From DATFJT01 sp965230755 (lineage in GTDB: Bacteria > Bacteroidota > Bacteroidia > Chitinophagales > Saprospiraceae), in contig CBDDLT010000021.1 in NCBI GenBank assembly GCA_965230755.1, positions 62,001 to 126,000 on the forward strand: a stretch of DNA of 64,000 bases. Direction: 5' to 3'. Each line of letters opens with the position of its first letter. Position 1 is the first letter of the stretch. This document shows, piece by piece, positions 45,775 to 55,141 of this stretch. The notes beneath the pieces are model-generated. The model ran no database searches. It was not told the origin of the DNA and saw only the letters and a list, made by a program, of their open reading frames with translations. Made by a program: the position numbers and the translations under genes.

Positions 45775-48700
45775 TTATCTCAAAATGACTACGTATCCCG
45801 AACGTGGATCTTCTCCGTTTCTAAAATCGATCAGGTAGAAGTAAGTACCATCCGGAAGTGGGTTACCATCCCATGTTCCTGCCCAATCATTTTGATAGTC
45901 ATTGCTTTCATAAACTTCGTTACCCCATCTATTGTATATGAGCACATTAGTGTTAGGGAACTGATCTAGTCCACGGATCACCCAAGTATCTCCAATATTA
46001 TCACCATTGGGTGAGAATCCTTGTGGTATGAACAAGTCTTCAGGTTCTTGTTCGCAGAACACTTCGACTATTACTTGCGCAGTATCGCAATCCGTAGCAT
46101 AACATATTACGTATTGGAAACTGTCTAATCCACAGAAATCAATATTTGGATCGTAGGTAATAAAGCCTCCTTCATCCACACTGGTCATTCCGTTTACAGG
46201 ATCAACCAAAATGAAGATGGTATCCAGTATATTGTCCGGAATGACATCATTCCCCAATACATTGATTACAACATTTTCATTGAAATCAGTTGTAACCCTA
46301 TCATCATTGGCAATAAGTGTATCCATTTCGATGATCGTATCAGTGACAGTAATGATGAAATATGTTGTATCACAAACATTGAAATTATCACAGATCACTA
46401 TACAAGAACTGTCTACTCCAATCTCCAAACCAGTGAACTCAACACAGAAGTTCATCGTATCCAGATCCACTTGGGCATTTGTTCCATTGAGCGTATCACA
46501 GAAATCAATCATTGATCCGGGATCCGGGAAGCCTGCCAATTCTGTCAAGTCCAGACATATCGTATCGGATTCTCCAACCAGTATGTCAACATTTATTGTC
46601 TCTGGCGTAGGATCTACTACGGTCACAATAAAGGTGATGCTGTCAACCAATCCATTTTCGTACTCAATACGTATACAAGCGGTATCCAATCCTAAGGAAT
46701 CTCCTGTATATGAAATGCAATAATTATCTGTATCCAGGAAGAAATCAACTTCGCCACTCTGGTCAGGGCACTCATTGGTAAATGAAACTACCGATCCATT
46801 TCCTTCTAATGTATCAAAGCAGTAGGATTCGGTGAAATTCAGCAAAATCGTATCGTAGATTATAGTGTCCTCCGGATTGATAACCATTGTATCCAATACC
46901 TTGAAGACATAAATTGACGTATCGCATACACTGAAATCATCGCAGACTATGATACACATGGTATCCCGTTCATCAGCATTTATACCCGTGTATTCTATGC
47001 ACGTTGTGCCCTGTATGAAATTCGCTTCTACATCTTCATTAATACTCTCTGGACATATGCTTAGCATAGTATTAACTGTTCCCGCTAATTCTGATAAATC
47101 AACACATAAGGTATCCGTATTTCCTACAACGATGTCAATACAACTGGTATCAATGCTCGGGAATATCGTTGTGATAATCACAAAATTAGTATCCGTGTTA
47201 CCAAACTCATCCTTAATTAATATACAAGCCGTATCGGTTCCTATATTCTCCCCAGTGAAGTAAATACAATTACTCATCGTATCCAATTCGAAGCTCACTG
47301 ATGATCCGCTTAACTCAGGACATATATTTTCTATTTCTACAATATCTCCTGGAAGATCATTCTCAAAACAAATGGTGTCTGTAAAATTGATCAACACTGA
47401 ATCAATAATGTATTCAGAAGTGTCAAAAGTTTCTTCGACGTTGATGACATAGTAACTTGTATCACATACTCCATTATCATCACACAGCTCAATACAAAGT
47501 GTATCTGATCCGCCTCCATTCACTCCAGTTACCATGAAGCAGTAATTCGAATCTAACAAGCCATCAGTTGATATATTATCCAAAGTATTCCCGCAGAATT
47601 CATCAAAACTTGTGATATTACCGGCTAACTCTGTGGTATCCAAACAGTACATTGAATCTTCATTCACATAAATCGTGTCATAAATAAATTCAGGCTGCGG
47701 AAGTAAAGTCGTAATGACCACAAAGTTTGTATCCGTATTGCCAAATTCATCTCTGATCAGTATACAAGCCGTATCCGAACCAATGCTTATTCCTGTATAA
47801 TAAATACAGTTGCTCATAGTGTCTAATTCGAAGCTAACGGAAGTTCCGCTTAGTTCCGGGCAAATATTCTCTATATCCGCGATATTTCCTGGAAGATCAT
47901 TTTCAAAACAAATGGTATCTGTAAAATTGATCAGGATCGAATCATAAATATACTCTGAAGTATCAATTAGACTCTCGACATAGATGATATAATATGTGGT
48001 ATCACAAACATTATTGTCATCGCAAATCTCCATACACAGGGTATCGGAATCCCCTGGAGCAATTCCTTCTACATCAAAGCAGTAGTCAGCATCGAATTGT
48101 AAATCCGAAGAGATATTGTCTAAGCTGTTCCGGCAGAATTCATTGGCACTGACCACATTGCCAGTTAATTCAGTAGTATCCAAACAATATGTCGAATTCT
48201 CATTCACGAATATGGTATCGTAAACGAACTCCGTTTGTGGTGATAAGGTAGTGATTATTAACTCTACAGAATCACGAACTCCATTGGTATAGATGATCTC
48301 ATAACATGCCGTATCCTGTCCGTCTTCTACATATTCATAGATGAAACAAATTAGGCTGTCATCTGTCATTGAGAAATTGACATCTCCACTAGCCAAATCT
48401 TCACAGTAATTGATAATGGTATCTATATCTTCATAAATAGGTTCGAAACAAAAACTGTCCACTTCATTGACATAGATGGTATCGTAAATTGTTATGCTCT
48501 CTCCATCGGGAAGGTCTCCTACATTAACAATGATGATTTGAGTATCACAAACCATGAATGTATCACAAACAACTGCACAAATCGTATCCATTCCCGGAGT
48601 TACAGAACCTATATTAATACAGTATGTCATAGAATCAATACTGTAAGCAATATTCTCATCTCCTAATTCAGGGCAAATATTTTCAATGCTCTCCAGTGGT

Positions 48701-50472
48701 CCTGCAAGTTCATCGCTAGAAATACAGATCGTGGTATCTTGATCAAAATCAAGATTGATGACCGTAGTATCTGGACTAGGTGGATACACTTGAATGATTA
48801 AATAATTCGTATCCGTATTGCCAAATTCATCTCTCATCAAGATACAGGCGGTATCAAGATCTAATACTAAACCTGTGAAGTAGACACAATTACTCGCGCT
48901 ATCCACAACAAAGTCTACTACTGGATCCAAATCAGGACAAATATTTTCAATATCCACAATATCTCCAGCCAGATCATTCTCAAAACATATCGTATCTGTG
49001 AAATTGATAAGTACACTATCCATGATAGTCTCAGAAATACCAATATTTGGAATCGTAGTAATGATGATAACCGTAGAATCACAGACATCATTTTCGTCGC
49101 ATATTCTGAAGCAAAGTGTATCCGTACCCTCAAGTGCTTCTCCGGTATACTCTATGCATAAGCCAGCGGTATCTGTGATCTCATAACTGATAAATCCAAG
49201 CGTATTTAAGCAATACTCCTCGAATATTTCAATGGAATCCCCAATTTCACTTTGATCTAAGCAATATTCTTTTGTTTGACCAACGAAAATAGAATCGTAG
49301 ATAATCTCCAATTCCGGAGTACTTCCTGTAACTATAAAAGTAAAGCTATCCCTAATGTCATTGTCATAGTCTAAAACGATACATGCAGTATCCGTACCGG
49401 AACTCAAGTATTCGAATATAACACAATTGGTGTTGGTATCAAGTGTGAATGAAATATTATCATCAGATAATTCCGGACAAGCATTGTAAATACTATCTAA
49501 GTTATAGCTCAAATCAAAACAAAACGTATCCAATTGATTGACAAAAACCGTGTCGTAAATAATGGTGTCCAGGCTTCCTGGTGCGTTAATAATTTCTATA
49601 ATGATATAGTTCGTGTCACATATTTCCAAATCATCACATACTTCATAAAACAATGTGTCTGAACCATTGGAAATCCCCTGATAAGTCAAACAACTATCTT
49701 CATTCAATAAAATAATATGATTTAAATCAGGATTCAGTAGGTCATTGACCTCGACTATATTGCCCAATAAGTCCAAATCTTCAAAGCAATATTCTTCAAT
49801 CACATCGAAATCAGATATCAGATAGGTCGTATCTATATCTGTACAATAAACACCAACATCAACGGTATCAACACAATTGTTTACTGTATCTCTGAAAATC
49901 ATCTCACTCCAACCGTGCTCAAAAAAGAAAAATGTGCCGTTAGCCACAAATGTCTGATTGATCATTAAAACCGTCGTATTGTTGTTTGCGTCTCTAAACT
50001 CAATTCGATCACCAAAGTGGATTTCTGGTGGATTGACCGAGATCATTTCATTATTGGTCGTATCATATGTCCAGTTACTAATAGGATCCCAAATTTTAAT
50101 AGAATCAACGAGCTCCTCAAAAGTATTGAAAGTGATCTGGAAGTTTTGTCCATCGACTTCAAATTCGATCAACTCGTATGGTGCTTGTGATCCCATGACG
50201 ATATTATCAAAATTGGCCTTGTATATAGTATCTATATTACAGGCTGGAAAACGTCCATCGTAAGGATCTCCGTCGAGAAGAATTTCATAATTCCTCAACT
50301 CCGCAAATACTACATCCAAACAAACCTCAACATCTGCGTCGCAATCAGAAGTTCTCTGAACAATAGTATCCAGTTCTATGATTTCTTCCCCTTCTAAAAT
50401 AGTAGCTTTTAAAGCGCTACTAAAAAGGCTAAATGCCACAAGGCAAAGAATGATGTACACTAGTTTTTTCAT
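45775..50472 (-). CDS. Giant repeat adhesin, T9SS type B cargo (SprB-like role)
   Basis: About 1,565 residues from the ATG at 50472, whose signal peptide is MKKLVYIILCLVAFSLFSSALKA; an upstream ATG eight codons away is less likely. Numbered from that upstream ATG, residues 235-1390 are about 13 tandem Cys- and Asp-rich units of 85-92 residues. A cadherin/Ig-like segment (NDDRVTTDFNENVVINVLGND, about 1392-1475) and the type B domain (FIPQGFSPNGDNIGDTW ... VLIYNRWGNEVYES) follow. It is the first gene of the adhesin-PorP-OmpA operon. It is expected to be exported by T9SS and held at the surface; adhesion or gliding is the likely role (inference). Confidence 0.9.
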   Translation of the reverse strand: MKKLVYIILCLVAFSLFSSALKATILEGEEIIELDTIVQRTSDCDADVEVCLDVVFAELRNYEILLDGDPYDGRFPACNIDTIYKANFDNIVMGSQAPYELIEFEVDGQNFQITFNTFEELVDSIKIWDPISNWTYDTTNNEMISVNPPEIHFGDRIEFRDANNNTTVLMINQTFVANGTFFFFEHGWSEMIFRDTVNNCVDTVDVGVYCTDIDTTYLISDFDVIEEYCFEDLDLLGNIVEVNDLLNPDLNHIILLNEDSCLTYQGISNGSDTLFYEVCDDLEICDTNYIIIEIINAPGSLDTIIYDTVFVNQLDTFCFDLSYNLDSIYNACPELSDDNISFTLDTNTNCVIFEYLSSGTDTACIVLDYDNDIRDSFTFIVTGSTPELEIIYDSIFVGQTKEYCLDQSEIGDSIEIFEEYCLNTLGFISYEITDTAGLCIEYTGEALEGTDTLCFRICDENDVCDSTVIIITTIPNIGISETIMDSVLINFTDTICFENDLAGDIVDIENICPDLDPVVDFVVDSASNCVYFTGLVLDLDTACILMRDEFGNTDTNYLIIQVYPPSPDTTVINLDFDQDTTICISSDELAGPLESIENICPELGDENIAYSIDSMTYCINIGSVTPGMDTICAVVCDTFMVCDTQIIIVNVGDLPDGESITIYDTIYVNEVDSFCFEPIYEDIDTIINYCEDLASGDVNFSMTDDSLICFIYEYVEDGQDTACYEIIYTNGVRDSVELIITTLSPQTEFVYDTIFVNENSTYCLDTTELTGNVVSANEFCRNSLDNISSDLQFDADYCFDVEGIAPGDSDTLCMEICDDNNVCDTTYYIIYVESLIDTSEYIYDSILINFTDTICFENDLPGNIADIENICPELSGTSVSFELDTMSNCIYYTGISIGSDTACILIRDEFGNTDTNFVVITTLLPQPEFIYDTIYVNEDSMYCLDTTELAGNITSFDEFCGNTLDNISTDGLLDSNYCFMVTGVNGGGSDTLCIELCDDNGVCDTSYYVINVEETFDTSEYIIDSVLINFTDTICFENDLPGDIVEIENICPELSGSSVSFELDTMSNCIYFTGENIGTDTACILIKDEFGNTDTNFVIITTIFPSIDTSCIDIVVGNTDTLCVDLSELAGTVNTMLSICPESINEDVEANFIQGTTCIEYTGINADERDTMCIIVCDDFSVCDTSIYVFKVLDTMVINPEDTIIYDTILLNFTESYCFDTLEGNGSVVSFTNECPDQSGEVDFFLDTDNYCISYTGDSLGLDTACIRIEYENGLVDSITFIVTVVDPTPETINVDILVGESDTICLDLTELAGFPDPGSMIDFCDTLNGTNAQVDLDTMNFCVEFTGLEIGVDSSCIVICDNFNVCDTTYFIITVTDTIIEMDTLIANDDRVTTDFNENVVINVLGNDVIPDNILDTIFILVDPVNGMTSVDEGGFITYDPNIDFCGLDSFQYVICYATDCDTAQVIVEVFCEQEPEDLFIPQGFSPNGDNIGDTWVIRGLDQFPNTNVLIYNRWGNEVYESNDYQNDWAGTWDGNPLPDGTYFYLIDFRNGEDPRSGYVVILR
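46340..49825 (-). repeat. Tandem protein repeats with 540-base higher-order period
   Basis: About 13 units of 85-92 residues. Two unit types alternate: one ends around EFGNTDTNFVI (about four cysteines), the other around CDDNGVCDTSYYVI (about six cysteines). A two-unit period of exactly 540 bases is seen in the middle: 47161-47460 aligns with 47701-48000 without gaps, and related copies recur 1,080 bases further. Most differences in the best copies fall at third codon positions, so the protein is better kept than the DNA. Confidence 0.85.
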
Positions 50473-50647
50473 CGAATTAGATATTGTTAATGACATGATT
50501 CTATATCACTCCAGAAATAACTCTGCCATAATCATGCCAAAATTCTTTAATACGTATTGGATAGAAATAATTCACTTTGACTGCTAAAGTCTACTCAGAG
50601 TACTCCAACAATCTCATCTAGAAAGGTTTTCTGCAGGCTATTGAAAT

Positions 50648-51508
50648 TTAAATGGCAACGGTTGTTTTACAAAAGATCGAAAGCATGTCATCAATTCTCG
50701 ATTTTAACTTGTCTCTGGACACGATAAAATCCATAAAACCATGTTCTACCAAATACTCAGATCTTTGAAATCCTTCGGGTAAATCCTGCTTTATTGTCTC
50801 TTTAATAACCCTTGGACCAGCAAAGCCAATTAGAGCACCAGGCTCACTAAAGTTAATATCTCCTAACATCGCATACGATGCAGAAACACCGCCGGTAGTA
50901 GGATCAGTTAAAAAGGAAAAATATGGTATACCCGCTTTTGATAACTGGCTCAACTTAGCGGCAGTTTTTGCCATTTGCATTAAGGAAAAGGCAGACTCCA
51001 TCATTCTCGCACCACCGGATTTTGATATGATCATCAAAGGAACCCCTTCCTGGATACAATAGTCTATTGATCTGCTAATTTTCTCACCAACTACGCTACC
51101 CATAGATCCACCTATAAAAGAAAAGTCCATGGCAGCAACGACCAAACTGTTCTTTCCTACCTTGCCCATCTGAACAGATATAGCATCTTTAAGACCGGTC
51201 TTTTTAACGGCAGATGTCAATCGGCTCTCATATGACTTCAGATCTACAAAATTGAGATGATCTACTGAAATCAAATTGTCAAAAAGAATAGTTCTCGATT
51301 TGGAATCAAAGATGATATCAAAATATTGGCTTGAGGATATCCTATAATGGTATCCGCAGTTCTTGCAGATCCAGAAGTTCTCTTCTAACTCTTTGGTCAA
51401 ATTCAATGTCTGGCATCCTTTGCACTTGGACCATAATCCGTCCGGTGCTTCCTTTTTAGCCTTAGTGGAAGTAGTTATCCCGTCTTTAAGTCTCTTAAAC
51501 CAACCCAT
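50648..51508 (-). CDS. accD: Acetyl-CoA carboxylase carboxyltransferase subunit beta
   Basis: Carries the N-terminal zinc ribbon and, with AccA, transfers carboxyl from biotin to acetyl-CoA, the first committed step of fatty-acid synthesis. With the ATG at 51508 it has 286 residues. Zinc ligands are Cys29, Cys32, Cys48 and Cys51 (CKGC ... CKNC). The crotonase-like catalytic part has GGSMGSVVGEKISR, ISKSGGARMMES, FLTDPTTGGVSASYAMLGD and GFAGPRVIKET. A longer frame reaching 51550 is rejected, because MGWFKRLKDG is the usual N-terminus and a promoter core (51528-51535) lies inside that extension. Confidence 0.95.
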   Translation of the reverse strand: MGWFKRLKDGITTSTKAKKEAPDGLWSKCKGCQTLNLTKELEENFWICKNCGYHYRISSSQYFDIIFDSKSRTILFDNLISVDHLNFVDLKSYESRLTSAVKKTGLKDAISVQMGKVGKNSLVVAAMDFSFIGGSMGSVVGEKISRSIDYCIQEGVPLMIISKSGGARMMESAFSLMQMAKTAAKLSQLSKAGIPYFSFLTDPTTGGVSASYAMLGDINFSEPGALIGFAGPRVIKETIKQDLPEGFQRSEYLVEHGFMDFIVSRDKLKSRIDDMLSIFCKTTVAI

Positions 51509-51527
51509 GGTTTCCATTTTGGTCAGA

Positions 51528-51535
51528 CAAATATA
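51528..51535 (-). promoter_or_regulatory. Candidate accD promoter core
   Basis: On the minus strand this reads TATATTTG, an exact TAnnTTTG core, with transcription expected to start 5-10 bases before the accD ATG. No good -33 TTG at normal spacing. It supports the shorter accD start. Confidence 0.35.
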
Positions 51536-51662
51536 ATGACATTTCACCAAATCACATTGACAGCTATGATAAATGCACGACGATTAACACTTTTGGTGAA
51601 CAATTTATTAATTGAAATTCAGGATAATTTTTAATTTTAAGTGTTACTAAATCAATATAATC

Positions 51663-54600
51663 ATGAAATATTTCCTTTACACTATTTTGTCTCTACTACC
51701 TTTTCTCTTACAATCCCAAAACCCAGGAGATACTACAGTAGTACAAGCATTTACTTTTGGCTCTCCTCAAGATGCGGAAATTCAGTTTCCCTCTGAAGAA
51801 AAGCAATATGAAAAGATCTTGATGTTGTATACTTTAAGATGTGTTCCGGGTGGCGCAGGTGGTCTAGAGTATCCTTGTGGTGAATGGGATTATTTGACAT
51901 ACTCCTATCTCTTTGAGCCTACAGGTATTATGGATTCAACTAGATTTGAGCAGGCCAATTTCTTGATTAATAGAGCTGAGAGCTCGGAATTCGAATATCA
52001 AGAGAATCCACTTTATGATATCGTACAGCATACGGACACTGTTTATGTATCGAATGACAATAGTGGAGAGAATTTAATATCGTTAGGCGAAAATAATGGT
52101 TTGCATGAAGCAAATATGAGACAAACAGACTATTATAGACAACAATTCATTTTGTCGCGAGCAGAACTTGTCAATTCTATGGGCGCTCTAAGAACTTTAA
52201 AGGGATTGGCCTTGGAGTTATCATCAGGAGAAGCAGAAATAGATCATGTTAGTATACGTCTACAACATACTACGTCTCAAAATTACGATAGTCCTGTAAG
52301 TCTTATTAATCCAACTTTGTGCTACCAAAAAAAGAAGAACCTGAATTTAGGAACTAATAGATTTCACTTTGATCAGTTCTTTGAATGGGATGGCAATTCT
52401 TCTATTATAGTTGATATCATCTATGAAGATAGATCCAATGCAACTAACGAAATATTGGGTTTTGAAGGTGATTCTAATTTTGAATGTTTTGAGTCTTCAA
52501 ATCAAGATTCCTATTTGAACTTTGGAGGTGGAGACATGATCGACTTGAATGGAGCAGAAGACATTTTTTCTGCTGTTGATGAGCAAATCACAATTAGCTT
52601 CTGGTGCTATGGCGATCCGGATGTTCAACCGATCAATAATTCAATAGTAGAAGGTGTTAACAAAAACGGTCGTAGAGTACTTAATATTCATATGCCATGG
52701 AGCAATGGTCAAATCTATTGGGATGCCGGAATAGATAGAGGTGGCAATTATGATCGAATAAATAAATTAGCCGACCCTTGGCGATATGAGGGTGGCTGGC
52801 ATCATTATGCATTCACTAAAAATACAGCTACTGGTGAAATGAAAATATATCAGGATGGCAGACTATGGCATTCGGGATCAGACAGAAGCAGATCTATGGC
52901 AAGCGTAACTGAATTCAGACTGGGAAGCATGGCCAACAATAGCAATTACTATCGTGGATTCATGGATGAGTTCAGAGTATGGAATAAGGAATTGTCTGAA
53001 GATGAAATTGCGGATTGGATGAATAAAACAGTGGATCAAAACCATCCCTCTTATCAAAATCTATTGGTTTACATGGATTTCAATGAAGACTCCTATGTAT
53101 ACACCAATAAAGTGGACCAAAGTCCAATCGGAGAAAGCTTCGGATTGCCTTCACGTCATAATGAAACTGCCAATAATTTAATGATCGATTATTGGCATAG
53201 ATCATCAAGACCAGTTGTTCACCTTCTCACTGATGACTATAATTTAGATATTCAGGAAATACATAGTTACTCTGATACCGTATACAGAGAGCCTGTAGCA
53301 CTGGAATTATTTAATGATCCTGACAGTCCTGAGCAAAGAACTGATTTGAGATATGTTTGGCCTGCTGAAGAAACTTATGTTCTCGATGAAAATGGAACTC
53401 AGATATCGGTGAATCAGAATTATACAAATGATGAAATGCTTAGCCTAAGCTATACCCCTTATTACTCTGATCCATTTGAAGTAATTGAGCGATTCGAAAT
53501 AGGAAGATATATTACTCCTTATGGAATTGGTCTTGATTTAGGAGAAGGATGGACTTGGGTATTTGACGTAACGGATTATATGCCGCTTTTGAGAGGTAAT
53601 AAGCGATTGGTGGCGGGGAACTGGCAGGAGTTATTAGATCTCAAATTCCTATTTATTGAAGGGACTCCTGACAGAGATGTGCTTTCGATTAGAAACTTGC
53701 AAACTGGTTCGTTTGCCTACGCTAATTCTATTGATGCAAATGCTGCATTGACACCTGATACCATTCAATTTATGGCGGAAACAGAACATGCCAAACTGAA
53801 AATAAGAAATTCAGGTCATGGCTTTGGCGGCAATCTTAATTGCAGTGAATTCTGTCCAAGAAATAATCAAATTCGCATCAATGGCGTAACAGAATTTATG
53901 CAAAATCTATGGAGAGATGACTGCGGTGAAAACCCTTTATATCCGCAGGGCGGAACATGGGTTTATGATCGAGCCAACTGGTGTCCGGGGGCTGAGGTAA
54001 ATGCGGATGAGTATGAACTAGCCGGTGTGGTTGACTTTAATGATGAAGTTGTAATAGATTATCACCTTCAAGATGGTTATACCTGGAATGGATCCGGTTC
54101 TAGACCAACTTATATAATAGAGTCCCAAATAGTGGAATACGGTCCTTATAATCACAGTTTGGATATGGCGGTTGTAGATATCATTGCTCCGAATAAAGAA
54201 GAGATACACTTAAGAAGCAATCCTACATGCGGTGAACCGATCGTTAAATTTGCCAATAAAGGATCGGCAACTGTTAATCAAATCAAAGTGAATTACGGAT
54301 TGGCTGGTATCATGGATAAGTCAACCGAATTTACTGACCTTAATCTAGCTCCTAATGAAGAGATAACACTTAATTTACCTTCATTAACACAAGGCACTTG
54401 GCCAGAAAACGATGATTTAACTTTCTACGTCGAAATTTTTGAAGTTAATGCTTCTTCCGATGAGTATACTTTCAATAACAGAGCAGTATCTGAGTATGAA
54501 GATGCTGCTAAATTGAATTCCAGCTATGTAGGTTTTATAGTCGAAGTTCGAACCAACAATAATGGGAATGAAACTTCATATACGGTTACCGATGCAGATG

Positions 54601-55133
54601 GAAATGAAGTTTTAAGTATGTCCAATCTATCGTCTAACACAACATATAGAGATACGATCTATACCGAAGAAGGTTGTTATAATTTTACCATATTCGATTC
54701 AGGTCAAGATGGATTGCAATGGTGGGCTAACTCAGCTCAAGGTTCTGGTTATGCCAATATCAGAGGTTTGATCCAACAAGGTTTCGGTGTTACTTTTAAA
54801 GGAGTAGACCCTGACTTCGGGTCTTTCAGTAGCATTAGTTTTACGGCTGGAGATCCGATTACCAGTACGAGCGAAGAACTGGATAACGACTGGAATTTTT
54901 CAGTATTCCCTAATCCAGCGAGTGATTATTTTGAATTGAGATTCGACAAGATTGACCTGAGTGCTGTTGATGTTAAAATTCACAATCACGCAGGACAAGA
55001 AGTCTTTCAAGAAACGCGAAGATTTGATACGGTATTAGAGTTTAACGATCTTCAACTGAGTGAAGGACTCTACTTTATTACAGTAAGACAAGGAGAAAAT
55101 CAGTCTGTTAGAAAATTGGTAGTTGGCCAGTAA
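51663..55133 (+). CDS. PNGase F-like protein with internal LamG domain and T9SS tail
   Basis: A 1,156-residue secreted protein. After a signal peptide (1-18) comes a segment like the N-terminal PNGase F domain, with GGLEYPCGEWDYLTY and Asp76 in the place of the family's catalytic aspartate. A LamG/concanavalin-like domain (about 282-475, ITISFWCYGDPD ... WHHYAFTKNTATGEMKIYQDG) follows, then the second PNGase F-like half (about 600-820, IRNSGHGFGGNLNCSEFC, NPLYPQGGTWVYDRANWCPG), an Ig-like stretch, and a type A T9SS tail (FSVFPNPASDYFELRF, from about 1077). The likely role is removing N-glycans from, or binding, glycoproteins outside the cell. Activity is inferred, not shown. Confidence 0.82.
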   Translation: MKYFLYTILSLLPFLLQSQNPGDTTVVQAFTFGSPQDAEIQFPSEEKQYEKILMLYTLRCVPGGAGGLEYPCGEWDYLTYSYLFEPTGIMDSTRFEQANFLINRAESSEFEYQENPLYDIVQHTDTVYVSNDNSGENLISLGENNGLHEANMRQTDYYRQQFILSRAELVNSMGALRTLKGLALELSSGEAEIDHVSIRLQHTTSQNYDSPVSLINPTLCYQKKKNLNLGTNRFHFDQFFEWDGNSSIIVDIIYEDRSNATNEILGFEGDSNFECFESSNQDSYLNFGGGDMIDLNGAEDIFSAVDEQITISFWCYGDPDVQPINNSIVEGVNKNGRRVLNIHMPWSNGQIYWDAGIDRGGNYDRINKLADPWRYEGGWHHYAFTKNTATGEMKIYQDGRLWHSGSDRSRSMASVTEFRLGSMANNSNYYRGFMDEFRVWNKELSEDEIADWMNKTVDQNHPSYQNLLVYMDFNEDSYVYTNKVDQSPIGESFGLPSRHNETANNLMIDYWHRSSRPVVHLLTDDYNLDIQEIHSYSDTVYREPVALELFNDPDSPEQRTDLRYVWPAEETYVLDENGTQISVNQNYTNDEMLSLSYTPYYSDPFEVIERFEIGRYITPYGIGLDLGEGWTWVFDVTDYMPLLRGNKRLVAGNWQELLDLKFLFIEGTPDRDVLSIRNLQTGSFAYANSIDANAALTPDTIQFMAETEHAKLKIRNSGHGFGGNLNCSEFCPRNNQIRINGVTEFMQNLWRDDCGENPLYPQGGTWVYDRANWCPGAEVNADEYELAGVVDFNDEVVIDYHLQDGYTWNGSGSRPTYIIESQIVEYGPYNHSLDMAVVDIIAPNKEEIHLRSNPTCGEPIVKFANKGSATVNQIKVNYGLAGIMDKSTEFTDLNLAPNEEITLNLPSLTQGTWPENDDLTFYVEIFEVNASSDEYTFNNRAVSEYEDAAKLNSSYVGFIVEVRTNNNGNETSYTVTDADGNEVLSMSNLSSNTTYRDTIYTEEGCYNFTIFDSGQDGLQWWANSAQGSGYANIRGLIQQGFGVTFKGVDPDFGSFSSISFTAGDPITSTSEELDNDWNFSVFPNPASDYFELRFDKIDLSAVDVKIHNHAGQEVFQETRRFDTVLEFNDLQLSEGLYFITVRQGENQSVRKLVVGQ

Positions 55134-55141
55134 TAATAGGT

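Noticed and set aside
46211..46723. Open frame of 170 codons on the plus strand inside the adhesin gene
   Set aside because: It lies antisense to the repeat region. Biased codon use of the Asp/Thr/Cys-rich repeats keeps the opposite frame open; similar frames recur in other units and none has a domain.
46340..49825. Regular repeats as a CRISPR array
   Set aside because: Repeats are coding, about 270 bases per unit, with no short identical repeats or unique spacers, and no cas genes are nearby.
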